NCBI GenBank assembly: GCA_900323505.1
Contig: OOIN01000038.1
Location: 248,001 to 312,000 of the forward strand
Reading direction: 5' to 3'
DNA length: 64,000 nt
Source: Ustilago trichophora
Lineage: Eukaryota > Basidiomycota > Ustilaginomycetes > Ustilaginales > Ustilaginaceae
This document shows positions 32,348 to 42,825 of the stretch, one piece after another. The notes beneath the pieces are model-generated. The model made no database searches. It was given only the letters and a program-made list of their open reading frames with translations, and had not been told where the DNA came from. Position numbers and translations under genes: made by a program. Numbering within the stretch: position 1 is the stretch's first letter; each line of letters begins with the position of its first letter.

Positions 32348-34375
32348 ATGAAAGCTGGCATTCTCATAATCTCGGACACGGCCTCTCTCGACCCCGCCAC
32401 CGACCGGTCCGGCCCAATCCTTGCCGAGTCACTCACCTCCACCGGCTTCTTGTCCTCGGTGACGCGTTCCGTATGCGCCGATGAGATCGAGCAGATCCGC
32501 ACCAAAGTCAAATCCTTGATCGATGAAGAAGGCGTTCAACTGGTAATCACCTCGGGAGGGACAGGATTTGGCATCCGCGATGTGACACCTGAGGCAATCG
32601 AGCCTTTGATTACCCGCAAGACCCCAGCGCTGACACATGCGATTACTGCATACTCGCTCAACAAGACTCCACTTGCTGCGCTGTCGAGGAGTGTGACTGG
32701 AATCAGAAACGTGGAAGGGAGGCAAGGAGAGAGTCTGATTGTGGCCTTGCCGGGGTCGCCAAAGGCGGTCAAGGAGTGTATGGAGGTATTGTTGGGGAAC
32801 GGGTTGTTGAAGCACGCGCTTGAGCTGCTGGGTGGAGGAAGTGGTGAGGGAAGGCATAAGGAGATGCAGGGAGGACTGCATAGACACACTGGTGCTGATG
32901 TGTCTACTGCTACTGATACGGGCTGCGCACACCATCATCATGGAGGGCTGCACAGTCACAAAGCACCAAAACCTCGGACAACAGCTGCCGATCATGAAGG
33001 GTTTCGCACTGTAGATCCTACCACCGGTCCTTCGCTCAGGCATCGCGTCTCACCATATCCTTTACTGGAGCTGGATCACGCGCTATCGCTCATCGCGGAG
33101 CACACACCTGCCGCCAGCGCTGTGGAAACCCTGCCCATCAGCACGGCTCTGATCGGCCATGTGTTGGCCGAAGACGTAAGCGCCAGATCCGATCTGCCCC
33201 CCGGACCCACCACCAACGTCGATGGCTACGCCGTACACGCCACCACCACCCCACCTGGCGAGTACACTGTAGTCACCCTCTCCACCCTTCAAGCCCGCCC
33301 TGGCTTGCAACCGGGCGAAATCTTCCGCATCAACACCGGCCAAGGCCTTCCCGCGGGAACCGATTCCGTCGTCATGGTCGAAGATACCGAGCTGCTCACT
33401 TCTTCCTCCAGTGGCGAGGAAGTTACGGTCAAGATCCTAGCCCAAGTGGATGTAGGTGAAAATGTCCGCCCTCGCGGATCCGACGTGAAAGCAGACCAAG
33501 TCGTCCTTCGCAAAGGTACAACGATCACTGCGCTAGGTGGAGAGATTGGAACGCTCGCCTTCCTGGGTCGATCCGAAGTGACAGTATACCGCAAGCCCAA
33601 GATCGCCCTCCTAAGTACCGGAAATGAGCTGCTCGACCCATCTCCCGGTGGACCCTCTGCATCTACTCAAATAGATGGCAACAGTTGGGGATTCAGCGTC
33701 TTTGACGCCAACAGACCGGGTCTCAAAGCAGCGATTTCTGGACTTGGTTATCCCGTCCTCGACCTGGGTATCGTAGGCGATAGCGTCGATACCACCCTTT
33801 CCTCCCTCCGCAAAGGCATTTCGGAAGCAGACATTGTCATCACCACCGGAGGCACAAGTATGGGCGAATCCGACCTCCTCAAACCTCTCATCGAACGTCA
33901 ACTCCAAGGTCAGATCCACTTTGGTCGGGTAGCCATGAAACCTGGCAAACCCACCACGTTCGCCACACTCTCCCCAAACGGCAGTAAAAAGGTGATTTTT
34001 GCTCTTCCAGGCAATCCGGCATCGGCATTGGTAACTTTCTACGTCTTTGTCTTGCCTGCGTTGCGAAAGCTATCCGGCCACGCACCAACCTCGTCAAACG
34101 CAGCTGGAAATGGATGGAGTTTACCCCACATAGACGTGACACTGGGAAGCGAAATGAAGCTGGATACCAGGGCCGAATTCCATCGGGTGCTGATCAAGGT
34201 CGAAAAAGGTGAATTGGTAGCTTACACTACGGGCAATCAGAGAAGTTCAGGAATGCACAGCATGGCTTCGTCAAACGGCCTCATCGCGCTACCTGCCTTG
34301 ATGCCAAATGCTACACAGAGAATGTTGAAGGTGGGTGCAAGCGCAAAGGCGATTTTGCTCGGACCTATCGTGTAA
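32348..34375 (+). CDS. cnxE: Gephyrin/CnxE-type molybdenum cofactor biosynthesis protein
   Basis: This 675-residue enzyme joins the two last steps of molybdenum cofactor synthesis. Residues ~1-165 are the MogA-like G domain that adenylates molybdopterin (AGILIISDTAS, ITSGGTGFGIRDVTPEA with the catalytic Asp, ALPGSPKAVKECM). Residues ~230-675 are the MoeA-like E domain that inserts molybdate (TNVDGYAVHA, RGSDVKADQVV, ALLSTGNELLDP, ITTGGTSMGESDLLKP, ALPGNPASALVTFYVFVLPAL). The G-then-E order is that of gephyrin and fungal CnxE, opposite to plant Cnx1. The linker is His-rich (thirteen His in about 45 residues), which is unusual. A functional nitrate reductase or other molybdoenzyme is implied elsewhere. 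The ATG at 32348 is the first in frame. Confidence 0.93.
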   Translation: MKAGILIISDTASLDPATDRSGPILAESLTSTGFLSSVTRSVCADEIEQIRTKVKSLIDEEGVQLVITSGGTGFGIRDVTPEAIEPLITRKTPALTHAITAYSLNKTPLAALSRSVTGIRNVEGRQGESLIVALPGSPKAVKECMEVLLGNGLLKHALELLGGGSGEGRHKEMQGGLHRHTGADVSTATDTGCAHHHHGGLHSHKAPKPRTTAADHEGFRTVDPTTGPSLRHRVSPYPLLELDHALSLIAEHTPAASAVETLPISTALIGHVLAEDVSARSDLPPGPTTNVDGYAVHATTTPPGEYTVVTLSTLQARPGLQPGEIFRINTGQGLPAGTDSVVMVEDTELLTSSSSGEEVTVKILAQVDVGENVRPRGSDVKADQVVLRKGTTITALGGEIGTLAFLGRSEVTVYRKPKIALLSTGNELLDPSPGGPSASTQIDGNSWGFSVFDANRPGLKAAISGLGYPVLDLGIVGDSVDTTLSSLRKGISEADIVITTGGTSMGESDLLKPLIERQLQGQIHFGRVAMKPGKPTTFATLSPNGSKKVIFALPGNPASALVTFYVFVLPALRKLSGHAPTSSNAAGNGWSLPHIDVTLGSEMKLDTRAEFHRVLIKVEKGELVAYTTGNQRSSGMHSMASSNGLIALPALMPNATQRMLKVGASAKAILLGPIV

Positions 34376-34624
34376 AACTTCCCTTCGTTTCCCGCTCACC
34401 GTGCAAACCAAATTCATAATTCGCATCTCTTGCTCACAACCTGCTGTGCAAAGTTTTCTCACTTGAAATCTCGTAACTTATCGCCTTCAACAAAGTCCCG
34501 AGTCCCAAGCGATGCAAACGGCAGCTGTTTCCCAACCATTCTGTGTGTGTGTGTTTGGCGTGTTAAACCAAGCCTTTATTCATGATTTGCCACATGTGAA
34601 GCTGAAAAGTAACTTGAGTCAAGG

Positions 34625-36829
34625 TTACAAATGGTCGAAAAAGTCTCGCAACTGAGTATTTCCAGCTTCCAAGAGATTGCTTTCGGTGGGCAAGCTGATT
34701 TCACTTCTACCGCTAGCGGTGCTTGTAGTGCTGGTGGATGTGCGTTGGGTAGCGGGTGAGCTCTGTATCGGATCGATTGTCGGTCTTACTGGTGGTTCGG
34801 GTTCAGGTTGGGTTTGACTTGACCAAGGGAGAGGTTGAGTTTCATCCTCTTGTCCCTGTTGAATGCGTGTTACTGTGATATCTCCACCTTCAGCTTCGTC
34901 ATCGTTGTCGTCGGAGAGTTCTTCTTCGAGATCCACGCCCAACCCTCGTCTTCTGCGATCTTCGTCGTCGACCGGGGCAGAAGGGCGAGATGGTTGAATG
35001 AAGGAATTGAGACTGAGCTGCGTTCCCACATTCTGACGTCGTTCTTCTTTCTTGAGCGCTGCTACGACGCGGTCGAACCTGTTGCTGCTGCTCAACGGGG
35101 TAGTGCAATTGGCGTTGGGGGTGAGGGTGATTGGGCTCACCCTTGGCAATTGGCGTGGCGGCAATGGTGTGCGGAGGAGGGACGTGGGTGACTGGTTTGA
35201 GCATTCTTCGACCCTGCGTCGCTTCTTTAGCGGTGAACTGGGTCCAGCATCATCGGCATCAGCTCGCGCTGATCTTGAAGATCGAGAAGGTGAAGCCGGG
35301 GCTGACGTGGAAGGGGAAGGAGAAGGCGAAGAAGAGAGAATAGGATGCTGTAGAAGGAGCATTTCTTCGTCGTCCGAAGTGGGTACTTCTGTCACCTGTT
35401 GACGCTGTGGAGGCAGGAACGATGCCATGTGAGAATGTATTGGTTCGTTCTGCTCGTCTTGGTCCCATGGGAGGGGTTGAGTCTCTTCGACCTCTTGCAC
35501 ATCTTCTTCTGGTTGAATGTCGTCTTCAGCCCAAGGCAGGGGTTGCGTTTCAGATTCTTCCTCCTCGGCCAACTCGTCACTCGCCAGCATAGCAGGGGCA
35601 ACTCTCGCCTCCGAGACCGCCCGCCGCTGCCCATCCCCCAAAGTTCCAGCATCCACTCTCATCGGTTGCAAACTAACGCTCCTTCCTCCACCTTCGCCCC
35701 CCATCGGCTGTGCACTTAGCTGCGTCTCGAGCGCATAGATCTCCCTATTCGTCCTTGGCGACCTCAACACAGCCTGAGGAGGCCTCCCCAGCAAGTTTTT
35801 GGACGGCGATGATCCCAGTGCAGCACCGGTCTTCAGCCTCTCCTTACGGGGAGATGAACCCATCCCTCGCCTCTCTCCCACTTTCTTTGGTGATGCAGGG
35901 GATGAGCGAGGAAGCATCCGCCGATGCGCTCTTTCCAATTCCTCCGCCATCCTCTGCTTCTCTTCGCGCATAATCACATGCTTGGGTACTCCGGCAAGAC
36001 GTTGAAAGAGGGCCATTTTGCCACTGCGTGCCCTTTCCCATGCGGGTTGGGTGAAGTCGGAAAGTGATTGCTGCATCAAGGTCGGTTCGAAGGCTGGTAG
36101 TGATTGCTGTTGTTCTGCTCTCTGACGGCGTGGCGGCGTCATTTCCACTGCTGCAGACCTTGGATGCACTGGCGTTGGTGGCGGCTGCGGCTGCGGTTGT
36201 GGTTGTGGTATAGCACGCCGAGGAACGGAGCGCAACGGCTGAGGATCAGACTTTGGCGGAGGAGAAATCGACATACTACGCGGCGTCGAGGATGTACTTG
36301 CATTCAACGAGCGGGTTACACTTCCGAATCGACCCCTCAGCAAGCTTGCCGCTCTCGCTTCAAGGTCGTCATCCTCCAAGGCTACCGGTTGTTTAGCAGA
36401 TGCGGCTTGGCCATTCGCGCCTCTCTGTGCGCGGGCTAAGCTGGGTGAATCGTGATAGCCACCGTTCAGCTTTGAAGCCGCCGGTACTACTGCTGCTGTG
36501 GTAGGAGGAGCCGTGTTCGGCGCGAAGAAGCTAGAGAGCTTTAGTTGCTGCTGTTTGGCGCCAGCGTTTCCGTTGGCTAACGGTGTGCGTCTGCCAACAC
36601 TGTGCACCGGTGGTTTAGGAAGGCTGCGCAGTGGTGTTCCCTTGAAGCTCGAGCTTGAGGGAAGATTGGTTCGATCGCTCAACACCGATCCGGGCGTTGC
36701 TTTGGACGCGGAGGACGTGGATCGGATCCAGCCAGTGGGCTTGATCGAGCTGGTACTAGTGCTGGAAGAAGCTGAAGATGGTGTTGTAGTTGTGGTGGCG
36801 GAATGACCCGCCGAATGTCGTGAGACCAT
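34625..36829 (-). CDS. Unrecognised nuclear-type protein with repeated PIP-box-like and TQPLPW motifs
   Basis: I do not recognise the family of this 734-residue protein. It is mostly disordered (Ser, Pro, Arg, Glu). It has PCNA-interacting-peptide-like motifs QxxLxxF-aromatic/aliphatic: Q95 to F102 (QLKLSSFF, a full consensus), Q253 to T260 (QQSLSDFT), Q604 to I611 (QLSLNSFI) and, at the extreme C-terminus, N724 to F731 (NTQLRDFF); Q241 to F247 is a weaker match. TQPLPW occurs three times, at 428, 450 and 664, each after acidic residues. A likely nuclear signal is PLKKRRRV at about 533-540. The best globular candidate is 255-305 (FTQPAWERARSGKMALFQRL, then VPKHVIMREEKQRMAEELERA). Together these suggest a DNA replication or repair factor that binds PCNA, possibly phosphorylated at SQ/TQ sites; that is inference. 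A frame-wide ORF and ATG at 36829 support a real gene. Confidence 0.72.
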   Translation of the reverse strand: MVSRHSAGHSATTTTTPSSASSSTSTSSIKPTGWIRSTSSASKATPGSVLSDRTNLPSSSSFKGTPLRSLPKPPVHSVGRRTPLANGNAGAKQQQLKLSSFFAPNTAPPTTAAVVPAASKLNGGYHDSPSLARAQRGANGQAASAKQPVALEDDDLEARAASLLRGRFGSVTRSLNASTSSTPRSMSISPPPKSDPQPLRSVPRRAIPQPQPQPQPPPTPVHPRSAAVEMTPPRRQRAEQQQSLPAFEPTLMQQSLSDFTQPAWERARSGKMALFQRLAGVPKHVIMREEKQRMAEELERAHRRMLPRSSPASPKKVGERRGMGSSPRKERLKTGAALGSSPSKNLLGRPPQAVLRSPRTNREIYALETQLSAQPMGGEGGGRSVSLQPMRVDAGTLGDGQRRAVSEARVAPAMLASDELAEEEESETQPLPWAEDDIQPEEDVQEVEETQPLPWDQDEQNEPIHSHMASFLPPQRQQVTEVPTSDDEEMLLLQHPILSSSPSPSPSTSAPASPSRSSRSARADADDAGPSSPLKKRRRVEECSNQSPTSLLRTPLPPRQLPRVSPITLTPNANCTTPLSSSNRFDRVVAALKKEERRQNVGTQLSLNSFIQPSRPSAPVDDEDRRRRGLGVDLEEELSDDNDDEAEGGDITVTRIQQGQEDETQPLPWSSQTQPEPEPPVRPTIDPIQSSPATQRTSTSTTSTASGRSEISLPTESNLLEAGNTQLRDFFDHL

Positions 36830-37260
36830 GCTATAGTTGGATCGATTGCATTATGTGTTTATCAAGCTTGTTGGTTCAGGGGTTGAGAGATGGAGTGTGA
36901 TGTGGTTGTAATGTGAGTTTGCTCGGACACCATGACTAAACGAATGGGCCGCAGAGTTGCAAATAGTACTGTATGCAGGGTTGCTCAGCCAGACAAGCAC
37001 AAGTACTGTACTGTACAAGCGCGTGTCGCGCTTTCGTGACTTTTTCCTTTGTGTGTGTGTGTGGAGGCGTATATCCCGAATTTTTTCGCTTTCAAGTTGT
37101 TAGACCGCTTTTGTCTTTCTTTCGGATCATCTGGGAAAAAAAGTGCTGCTTCCCTTCTTCCGAGAACAAAGATCAATTTTGACACAGACATCACTCCCAA
37201 ATCTTCTCAACACCACCATCCCACATTCACACGCCCCGCAATACCGTGTGTATCTTCACA
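36830..37260. promoter_or_regulatory. Divergent promoter between the PIP-motif protein and mS34-like gene
   Basis: These 431 bases carry TACTGTA at 36967 and an overlapping pair at 37004 and 37009, followed by a GT-rich run near 37050. No coding sequence is seen. Confidence 0.5.
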
Positions 37261-37815
37261 ATGTTTCGACGAACCCTAGCGCTTCTCTCCGAAGCCACTC
37301 GCGGTGCATCCACCTCTTCGACCTCCTCAACCTCTATCCTCACCGGTCATCTGTCCAAATCTCATCTCCCTCCAAGCCTCGCACGCACCCAACGACCGCA
37401 CAAAAACCTGTACCAGTTGCTTTCATCTTTACCCAACGACGGTGTAGGCGCCAAAGTTCGACAGCGTAGATGGGCAGCAAAGGGATTGGATGTTGCCCAT
37501 GATGTCGATCTCAAGGCTCATCTGACAAAGTTGCACTCGGAAGGTACACAGAAAGTGGCCAAGGATGAGGGTCATTTGTGCTACTGGGAGATCACCAAGG
37601 TTCGATTGAAGGATGGTGGGAACCACGGAAAGGCTTGGGGCAAGCTCGTATGGAGAGGTAAGTCACCAAATCACAAAAGATGCAGATACAGACAGATGAA
37701 TCGACTGACACATACACTTTGTACTACGTTATCAACAGGCAAAACAATCACCCAAGCCGAGTCGGGAGAACGCATCCCTGGCGCTCTCAAGTACTTCTGG
37801 GACTCTGCAAAGTAG
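37261..37815 (+). CDS. Mitochondrial small-subunit ribosomal protein mS34-like
   Basis: This is a 157-residue protein from two exons, 37261-37657 and 37739-37815. The 81-nt intron (GTAAGT to CAACAG) is a multiple of three with no stop, so the unspliced frame is also open. The N-terminus MFRRTLALLSEATRG is basic and import-like. The core NLYQLLSSLPNDGVGAKVRQ followed by RW, then YWEITKVRLKDGG and GKLVWRGK, matches fungal and animal mS34 proteins. After splicing the end reads KTITQAESGERIPGALKYFW. It is short, as usual for this family. It lies divergent from the PIP-motif gene. Family assignment is by recalled pattern and moderately firm. Confidence 0.78.
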   Translation: MFRRTLALLSEATRGASTSSTSSTSILTGHLSKSHLPPSLARTQRPHKNLYQLLSSLPNDGVGAKVRQRRWAAKGLDVAHDVDLKAHLTKLHSEGTQKVAKDEGHLCYWEITKVRLKDGGNHGKAWGKLVWRGKSPNHKRCRYRQMNRLTHTLCTTLSTGKTITQAESGERIPGALKYFWDSAK

Positions 37816-38346
37816 AAAGTAGAAACCTCCTTTCCTTGTTCTTCTCAAAAAACTCGCTCTTTTAGCCTCTAGCCTCTTCGTCCGTTGTACTATAGATGCC
37901 TCCCTACTCGCTGCACTTTAACGGGTTGGGAGCAACCCTCTCCATTCTTGTCAAGCACAAAAAAACTTTACCGACCCTTTCTGCTCGATGTTTGGAAGGA
38001 CAGCATCCGAGCTCGCGCTCGCTCGTTTGTGAATGTATCCTCCTATCCCGGGGATCCTCCTAAAGGTTCCACTTGAGAAAAGCAGGTGTTTGAAACAGCG
38101 GACGAAGCTGCATTTTACTCTACAGCCGCGCCCGGAGCCATATGGTGCTGACTTGCTCAAAGCCAACCCAAATCATCTCAGCACAGCTTCTAGACGCGGA
38201 ACATTTCCATCGAGAGATAACAAGCTAGGTTGAGAGCAAAGGACGGAGTGCAAAACTACAGAATACAACATTCTCTCTCTCTCTCTGTTGGGAATCATAA
38301 AAGGGGGGGGGAGTGAGTCAAACAGACGCAACTCAACATGGTCCAG
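37816..38346. other. Convergent intergenic region before MBF gene
   Basis: These 531 bases lie between two convergent stops. They hold a short CT run near 38272-38285 followed by a G run. No gene is seen. Confidence 0.5.
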
Positions 38347-40514
38347 CTAGGCAGTACCAGCATTCGCAGCAAGCGCAGCGGCTCCAGCACCCTTCAACAT
38401 CATCGCGGCGTCTCTTGCCCTTTCATCACCTTCCCCCGTCCCCGCACCCGCATGACCCTCCTGGAGCAACTCGCAGAGGACTCCCACGACAGCGTCGACT
38501 TCGTCTGGTGCGATTCCGCCGCATCCGGCCGCGATCAACCTTCTGTAGGCCGCCATGGTTCTCCCTGTCCCCTGTTCTCTTGCGCGGGTGACAAATTGAT
38601 CGACCAGGTCGGTTCGCTTTTGCTGTACGTCTCCGAGCTGCTTCTTCAGTTCTGCAATGGCCGTCTTGACATCTGTACCCTCGGGAGGAGCCTTCAGAAA
38701 CGCTTCGGCATCGTTGGAGGCTACATTGCCAACATTAGTGTTGGTGAGTAGCGCACCAGGTTCGAGCCCAGCTTGCAGCCTAGCCCGCTTGATGGATTCC
38801 TTTCCTTCGTTCCACCTTCGTTCCAAATCATCACGCGTCCGCTTGTTGATGCCATGCTTGAGCGCAAGCTGGAGCGAATCTACACGCTTCCTCTCTTCCT
38901 CTACGCCTTTAGCTTCGTGATGCAGACCCTCGGCTACTTTGGCGCTGTCCTCGATCTCGGTCTGGATCTGTTTGAGGAGGCCGTGGGCCTGAGTGAGTTT
39001 CTTTTCGGCCGTGTTGATCTCGCTGTCGTAGCTGTCGGCTAGACTGTGAAGGAGGTTGCTCATCAGGGTGACTGCTCGACCGGCGGTGCGTTGGCCTGCT
39101 TCGGAAGTGTGGAGGGATGAAGTGGGGAGAACGGGCAAACCATCTGCGCCGAGCTCGATGCCAGCGGGCCCAGTGCGCGAGGGAGAAGATCGGAAACGCT
39201 CATCTTCGATAATGTAGTCCTCGGCATTCTTGCCCTCCTTGTTGCGGATCTTGGGATCGGCACCGTGCTCAAGCAAAAGCCTGACGAGCCTCTTGGATCG
39301 TGCACGAGCCGCCATGGTGAGCGGAGTCTCGCCTTCGTCATCTTGGAAGTTCAAGATGTCGGCAAGCTGGTCTCCGTAGTCGGCAAGACGGTTGATCATG
39401 GTCTCCATGTAGTATCGGGCGGCGTGGGGCTTGCCTCTGCTAAGAGCGAGGTCGACGACGTGGTGGAAGACGGTGCGGTCGTTGCGGTCAATGTTGAGGA
39501 TGGAGCGGTGGAGCAGTTCAAAGAGCTCTGGGAACTTGCGCAGGTCGTAGTTGTTGGAGAACATGGTGGCGCGCATAAGGGCGGTTTGCTGGTTGGTGTT
39601 GACGCGGAAGATGTCTGCGCCTGCGGAGAGGAGGAGCTTGACGACACGGATGCGACCCATGGCGCAGGCCCAGTGCAGAGCGGTATGCTCGTCATCGTCG
39701 ATGCTCATGTCTGGGTTAAAGTCGGGGGGAGGGTTGATGAGGAGGGAGGGGACGGTGGTGTTTTCGGTTACGAAATAGTCGAGGATGATGTCGGCATAGC
39801 GTGCTTGGTTGTTGGGCTCACGGCCGTTGAAGGCGGCACCGGGCTGGGGGTTGTTGGCGCTGTAGAGCGCGTTGGCACGGTCGGCGGGGAGAGGGCTGGG
39901 AGTGCGAGAAGAGCTGCTGATATCGCTGGGGGAAGGGCTCATGCTACCTTCGGAAGCGTTGTTCTGGGTGGCACCTACGGCTTCGGACTCGGTCTCGATG
40001 CTAGTAGCGCGTCGGGAGCGACCAAGGGCGCCTGCATCGACAGGGATGACCTTTTTGGTGCGGTTGGAGGTGGAGATGGTGTGCTTGGGAGCAGGAGGAG
40101 GCGAGTCGGCGGCGGATGGTACGTAAGAAGTGATGGGTTGGAGCAAGTTTTGAATGTTGTAGCGCTCGGCGAGTTCAACAGCAATGTCGAGGGGAATCCA
40201 TGTACCCTGATATTTGCCGTATCCACCCTGAACCTTTTCGTGAACGCCCTTTTGGATCTCTCGCTCGAGGACACGGGTACGCTGGGGCTTGTCGAGACCA
40301 ACGACCTTGAGAATCTGTGTAGCATTGAGCCAGCTGTCGGAACGTCTTCTCATGACGGCGACATTGTTGATGATGCACTCGTAGACGGGGACGCCCGAGT
40401 AGGTGGCCTACAAGTATGACAAGAAGGTGAGCTTGACATGCAGCCAAATGGATAAAGATTGTAACAGGAATGGGAGGAGGCACTTACCTTGAAGATGGTA
40501 TTGTCGGCGCTCAT
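38347..40514 (-). CDS. MBP1: APSES/KilA-N cell-cycle transcription factor, Mbp1/Res-like (MBF subunit)
   Basis: This is a 695-residue DNA-binding subunit of the MBF complex that drives G1/S genes in fungi. A 27-nt exon (40488-40514, MSADNTIFK) is joined across an 80-nt intron (GTAAGT to TGTAG) to exon 2 (38347-40407). The APSES domain spans residues ~8-100: ATYSGVPVYECIINNVAVMR, SWLNATQILKVVGL, GGYGKYQGTWIPLDIAVELA. A Ser/Pro linker follows. Ankyrin repeats lie at about 235-410 (HTALHWACAMGRIRVVKLLL, ETPLTMAARARSKRLVRLLL, each with GAD turns). A C-terminal coiled coil (~450-650) probably binds a Swi6-like partner. The tiny first exon is needed to complete the domain, because the frame's first ATG would remove its first strand. 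A GA microsatellite lies in the promoter. Confidence 0.93.
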
Positions 40515-40636
40515 GATGGTACACAGCAGCAGCTGATGCTGACAAGATGTTGGAGGGTGATCAGAGCGTGCGGGTGTCGTTTTGGGATGGATGTACTGCT
40601 TTGAGTGTGTATCGAGTAGAAGATGAGCAAGTGCAC

Positions 40637-40692
<56 letters not shown>

Positions 40693-41364
40693 TGGTGAAA
40701 GAGCAGCAGACCCTAGTTCGTTGGAGCACAGTCGAAAGTGTTGGATACAATATCTCGAGAGAGACAGAGTTAGAGAGTGCACACGCTCTTTTGCCTCTCT
40801 CTCTCTCTCTCTCTCTCTCTTTTCGCGCAACTCAGCTGTCGGTGGTGTTAAATGGCATTTCGAGTCGCTTTCCAACTTTCTCGTGACGCGACTTTTTCCC
40901 AAGCAAGATGCGGCCGAGTGTTGGATTCCTTTCGCGTCTCGCTCACTCAACCTAACATTTCTTGTTTGTTCAAAATGGAAGAAGGGTGTATGCACCCGGC
41001 CGGTATTTTCTACGGCTGTTGCAGCAATTTTTCGCCTAAGTTATCTGCGAAGAAAGAAAATTTGGACTTGACCACAAAGTTATCTTTCAGGGTCGCATGA
41101 CACAGAGAGTTGATAGGACAGGATCGCTTTCTTGTCTAGGTCTTTGTCCAACCGGCAATCACACACCCTCTTCGAGTCTCTCTGTACACAAAGCTTGATC
41201 ATCATCAACCATCACACCAGGCCCTCATTCGGAAAGCTTGGTCAAAGCATAGAAACCACAAACACACAAACACATCTACATTTCATCCTTTCATTGCGGC
41301 GCCACAACCTGGATATCTCGATCGTACAATCCCATTTCCGCACCATCCTTCCCTTCATACCAAC
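40515..41364. promoter_or_regulatory. Divergent promoter between MBF and NEP1 genes
   Basis: These 850 bases contain a (GA)24 microsatellite at 40641-40688, CT runs at 40795-40820, and no coding sequence that I can support. Confidence 0.55.
40641..40688 (+). repeat. (GA)n microsatellite, 24 units
   Basis: A pure GA array lies about 130 bases upstream of the MBF start codon. Read on the minus strand it is a CT tract in the leader, as seen before several genes in this window. Confidence 0.97.
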
Positions 41365-42549
41365 ATGTCGTCTGCTTCATCCGCAGCTTCCGATTCGGAA
41401 GACGACCGAATGACCACCCGATCCGCTCCCGCTACTACCTATCGTCCCATTGCACCTCTTCCAAGCTCTCCTCGTGCCACTTCGCCCTCATCCCGATCCA
41501 CAGCAGCCGAATCTAGCCGTCCCGAATCTGCCGTCGATTCCATCTCGTCTCGTCTCAATCACAGCGACGCCGCATCCGTTGCTTCGTCCAACTCCAACTC
41601 TACCTCTTCTTCCAACAAGACCGCTGCTCCCACCACCATGAGACATGCACTCCCGCCTAAGCCTGTCACGTCTCTCCCCTCGGCCACTGGTGCTGGTGCT
41701 GCCTCGTCTTCAGCTGCTGGCGCTTCTACATCCGCTTCCACGTCTGCATCAGCGGCTGCAAAGGCCAACAGCGCAAAGCGATCCCGTGTAGACAGCTCTC
41801 TCGTTCCTCAAGTGCCCAAAGTACCCAAAACCGCCGCCGAGAAGGAAAATACCCCTCGACTCATCGTAGTTCTCGAACAGGCCTGTTTGGAAACCTACAA
41901 GGTCTCCACCGGATCCGCCAGTCGCGGTGGAGGTCCCTCTGGCGGTGGTGGCGGAAGAAACAACAAGGACGGTGGTGACAAGTATGCGCTTCTCAATTGC
42001 GACGATCATCAACGAGTTCTTGCCAAAATGGGTCGAGATATCGCCGAAGCACGTCCCGATATCACCCACCAATGTCTCCTCACCCTCCTCGATTCCCCCC
42101 TCAACAAAGCCGGCATGCTCCAAGTCTACATCCACACCGCCAAAGGAGTCCTCATCGAAGTCAATCCACACGTTCGTATCCCGCGTACCTTTAAGAGATT
42201 CAGCGGTCTCATGGTGCAACTGTTGCACAAGTTGAGCATTCGATCCATGGGTGGTTCGGAAAAACTTTTGCGCGTCATCAAGAATCCAGTGACGGATCAC
42301 TTCCCCGCCAACACGCACAAGATCACCCTTTCCTTCGACTCGCCCGTTCAGAGGTTGAGCAACTATCTGCCTAGCATCCCCGAGAATCACAGCATCGCTG
42401 TGTTCGTAGGTGCAATGGCTCACGGTAAGGACAACTTTGCCGATGGCGTCGTGGATGAGAAGATCTCCATTAGCGAATACTCGCTCAGTGCAAGTGTCGC
42501 CTGTGGAAAATTCTGCTGCGCTTTGGAGGATTTTTGGGGTGTGGTATGA
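41365..42549 (+). CDS. EMG1: rRNA pseudouridine N1-methyltransferase NEP1/EMG1
   Basis: This 394-residue SPOUT-class methyltransferase modifies the hypermodified pseudouridine of 18S rRNA and is needed for 40S assembly in the nucleolus. The catalytic domain starts at about residue 165 with [17 protein letters not shown], then [60 protein letters not shown] and [20 protein letters not shown]. The C-terminal knot includes [17 protein letters not shown] and [14 protein letters not shown], and the [25 protein letters not shown] end is typical. The N-terminal 160 residues are a Ser/Ala/Thr-rich extension much longer than in yeast (252 residues in total). A glycine-rich insert ([13 protein letters not shown]) sits after the first strand. 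No intron. It is divergent from the MBF gene. Confidence 0.95.
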   Translation: MSSASSAASDSEDDRMTTRSAPATTYRPIAPLPSSPRATSPSSRSTAAESSRPESAVDSISSRLNHSDAASVASSNSNSTSSSNKTAAPTTMRHALPPKPVTSLPSATGAGAASSSAAGASTSASTSASAAAKANSAKRSRVDSSLVPQVPKVPKTAAEKENTPRLIVVLEQACLETYKVSTGSASRGGGPSGGGGGRNNKDGGDKYALLNCDDHQRVLAKMGRDIAEARPDITHQCLLTLLDSPLNKAGMLQVYIHTAKGVLIEVNPHVRIPRTFKRFSGLMVQLLHKLSIRSMGGSEKLLRVIKNPVTDHFPANTHKITLSFDSPVQRLSNYLPSIPENHSIAVFVGAMAHGKDNFADGVVDEKISISEYSLSASVACGKFCCALEDFWGVV

Positions 42550-42825
42550 AGTTCAAGTTTCACGTCTTGCAAAACAAAAGCAAAGCTGGAATGTTTTGAG
42601 GTCATCGGTCTTCCTCTTTTCTTTCTATCTATATAGTCTTTTATCGTCTGTACCCATTGTCATGCAATATCATCGTCAACCATACTTGTCACAGCAAAGG
42701 GCGGTGTGCGGAACCAAAGACGCACTTTGAATGTCGGAAGTTCTTGTTCTACGTTTCATATCGGCTCTACAGTATTCATTCTGTATCTTTGGGTAAACCA
42801 TATGGCGTGGTCTTTGCTTTTTTTT

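Noticed and set aside
39265..40419. 384-codon plus-strand ORF opposite the MBF gene
   Set aside because: Val/Gly-rich shadow of the APSES/ankyrin frame.
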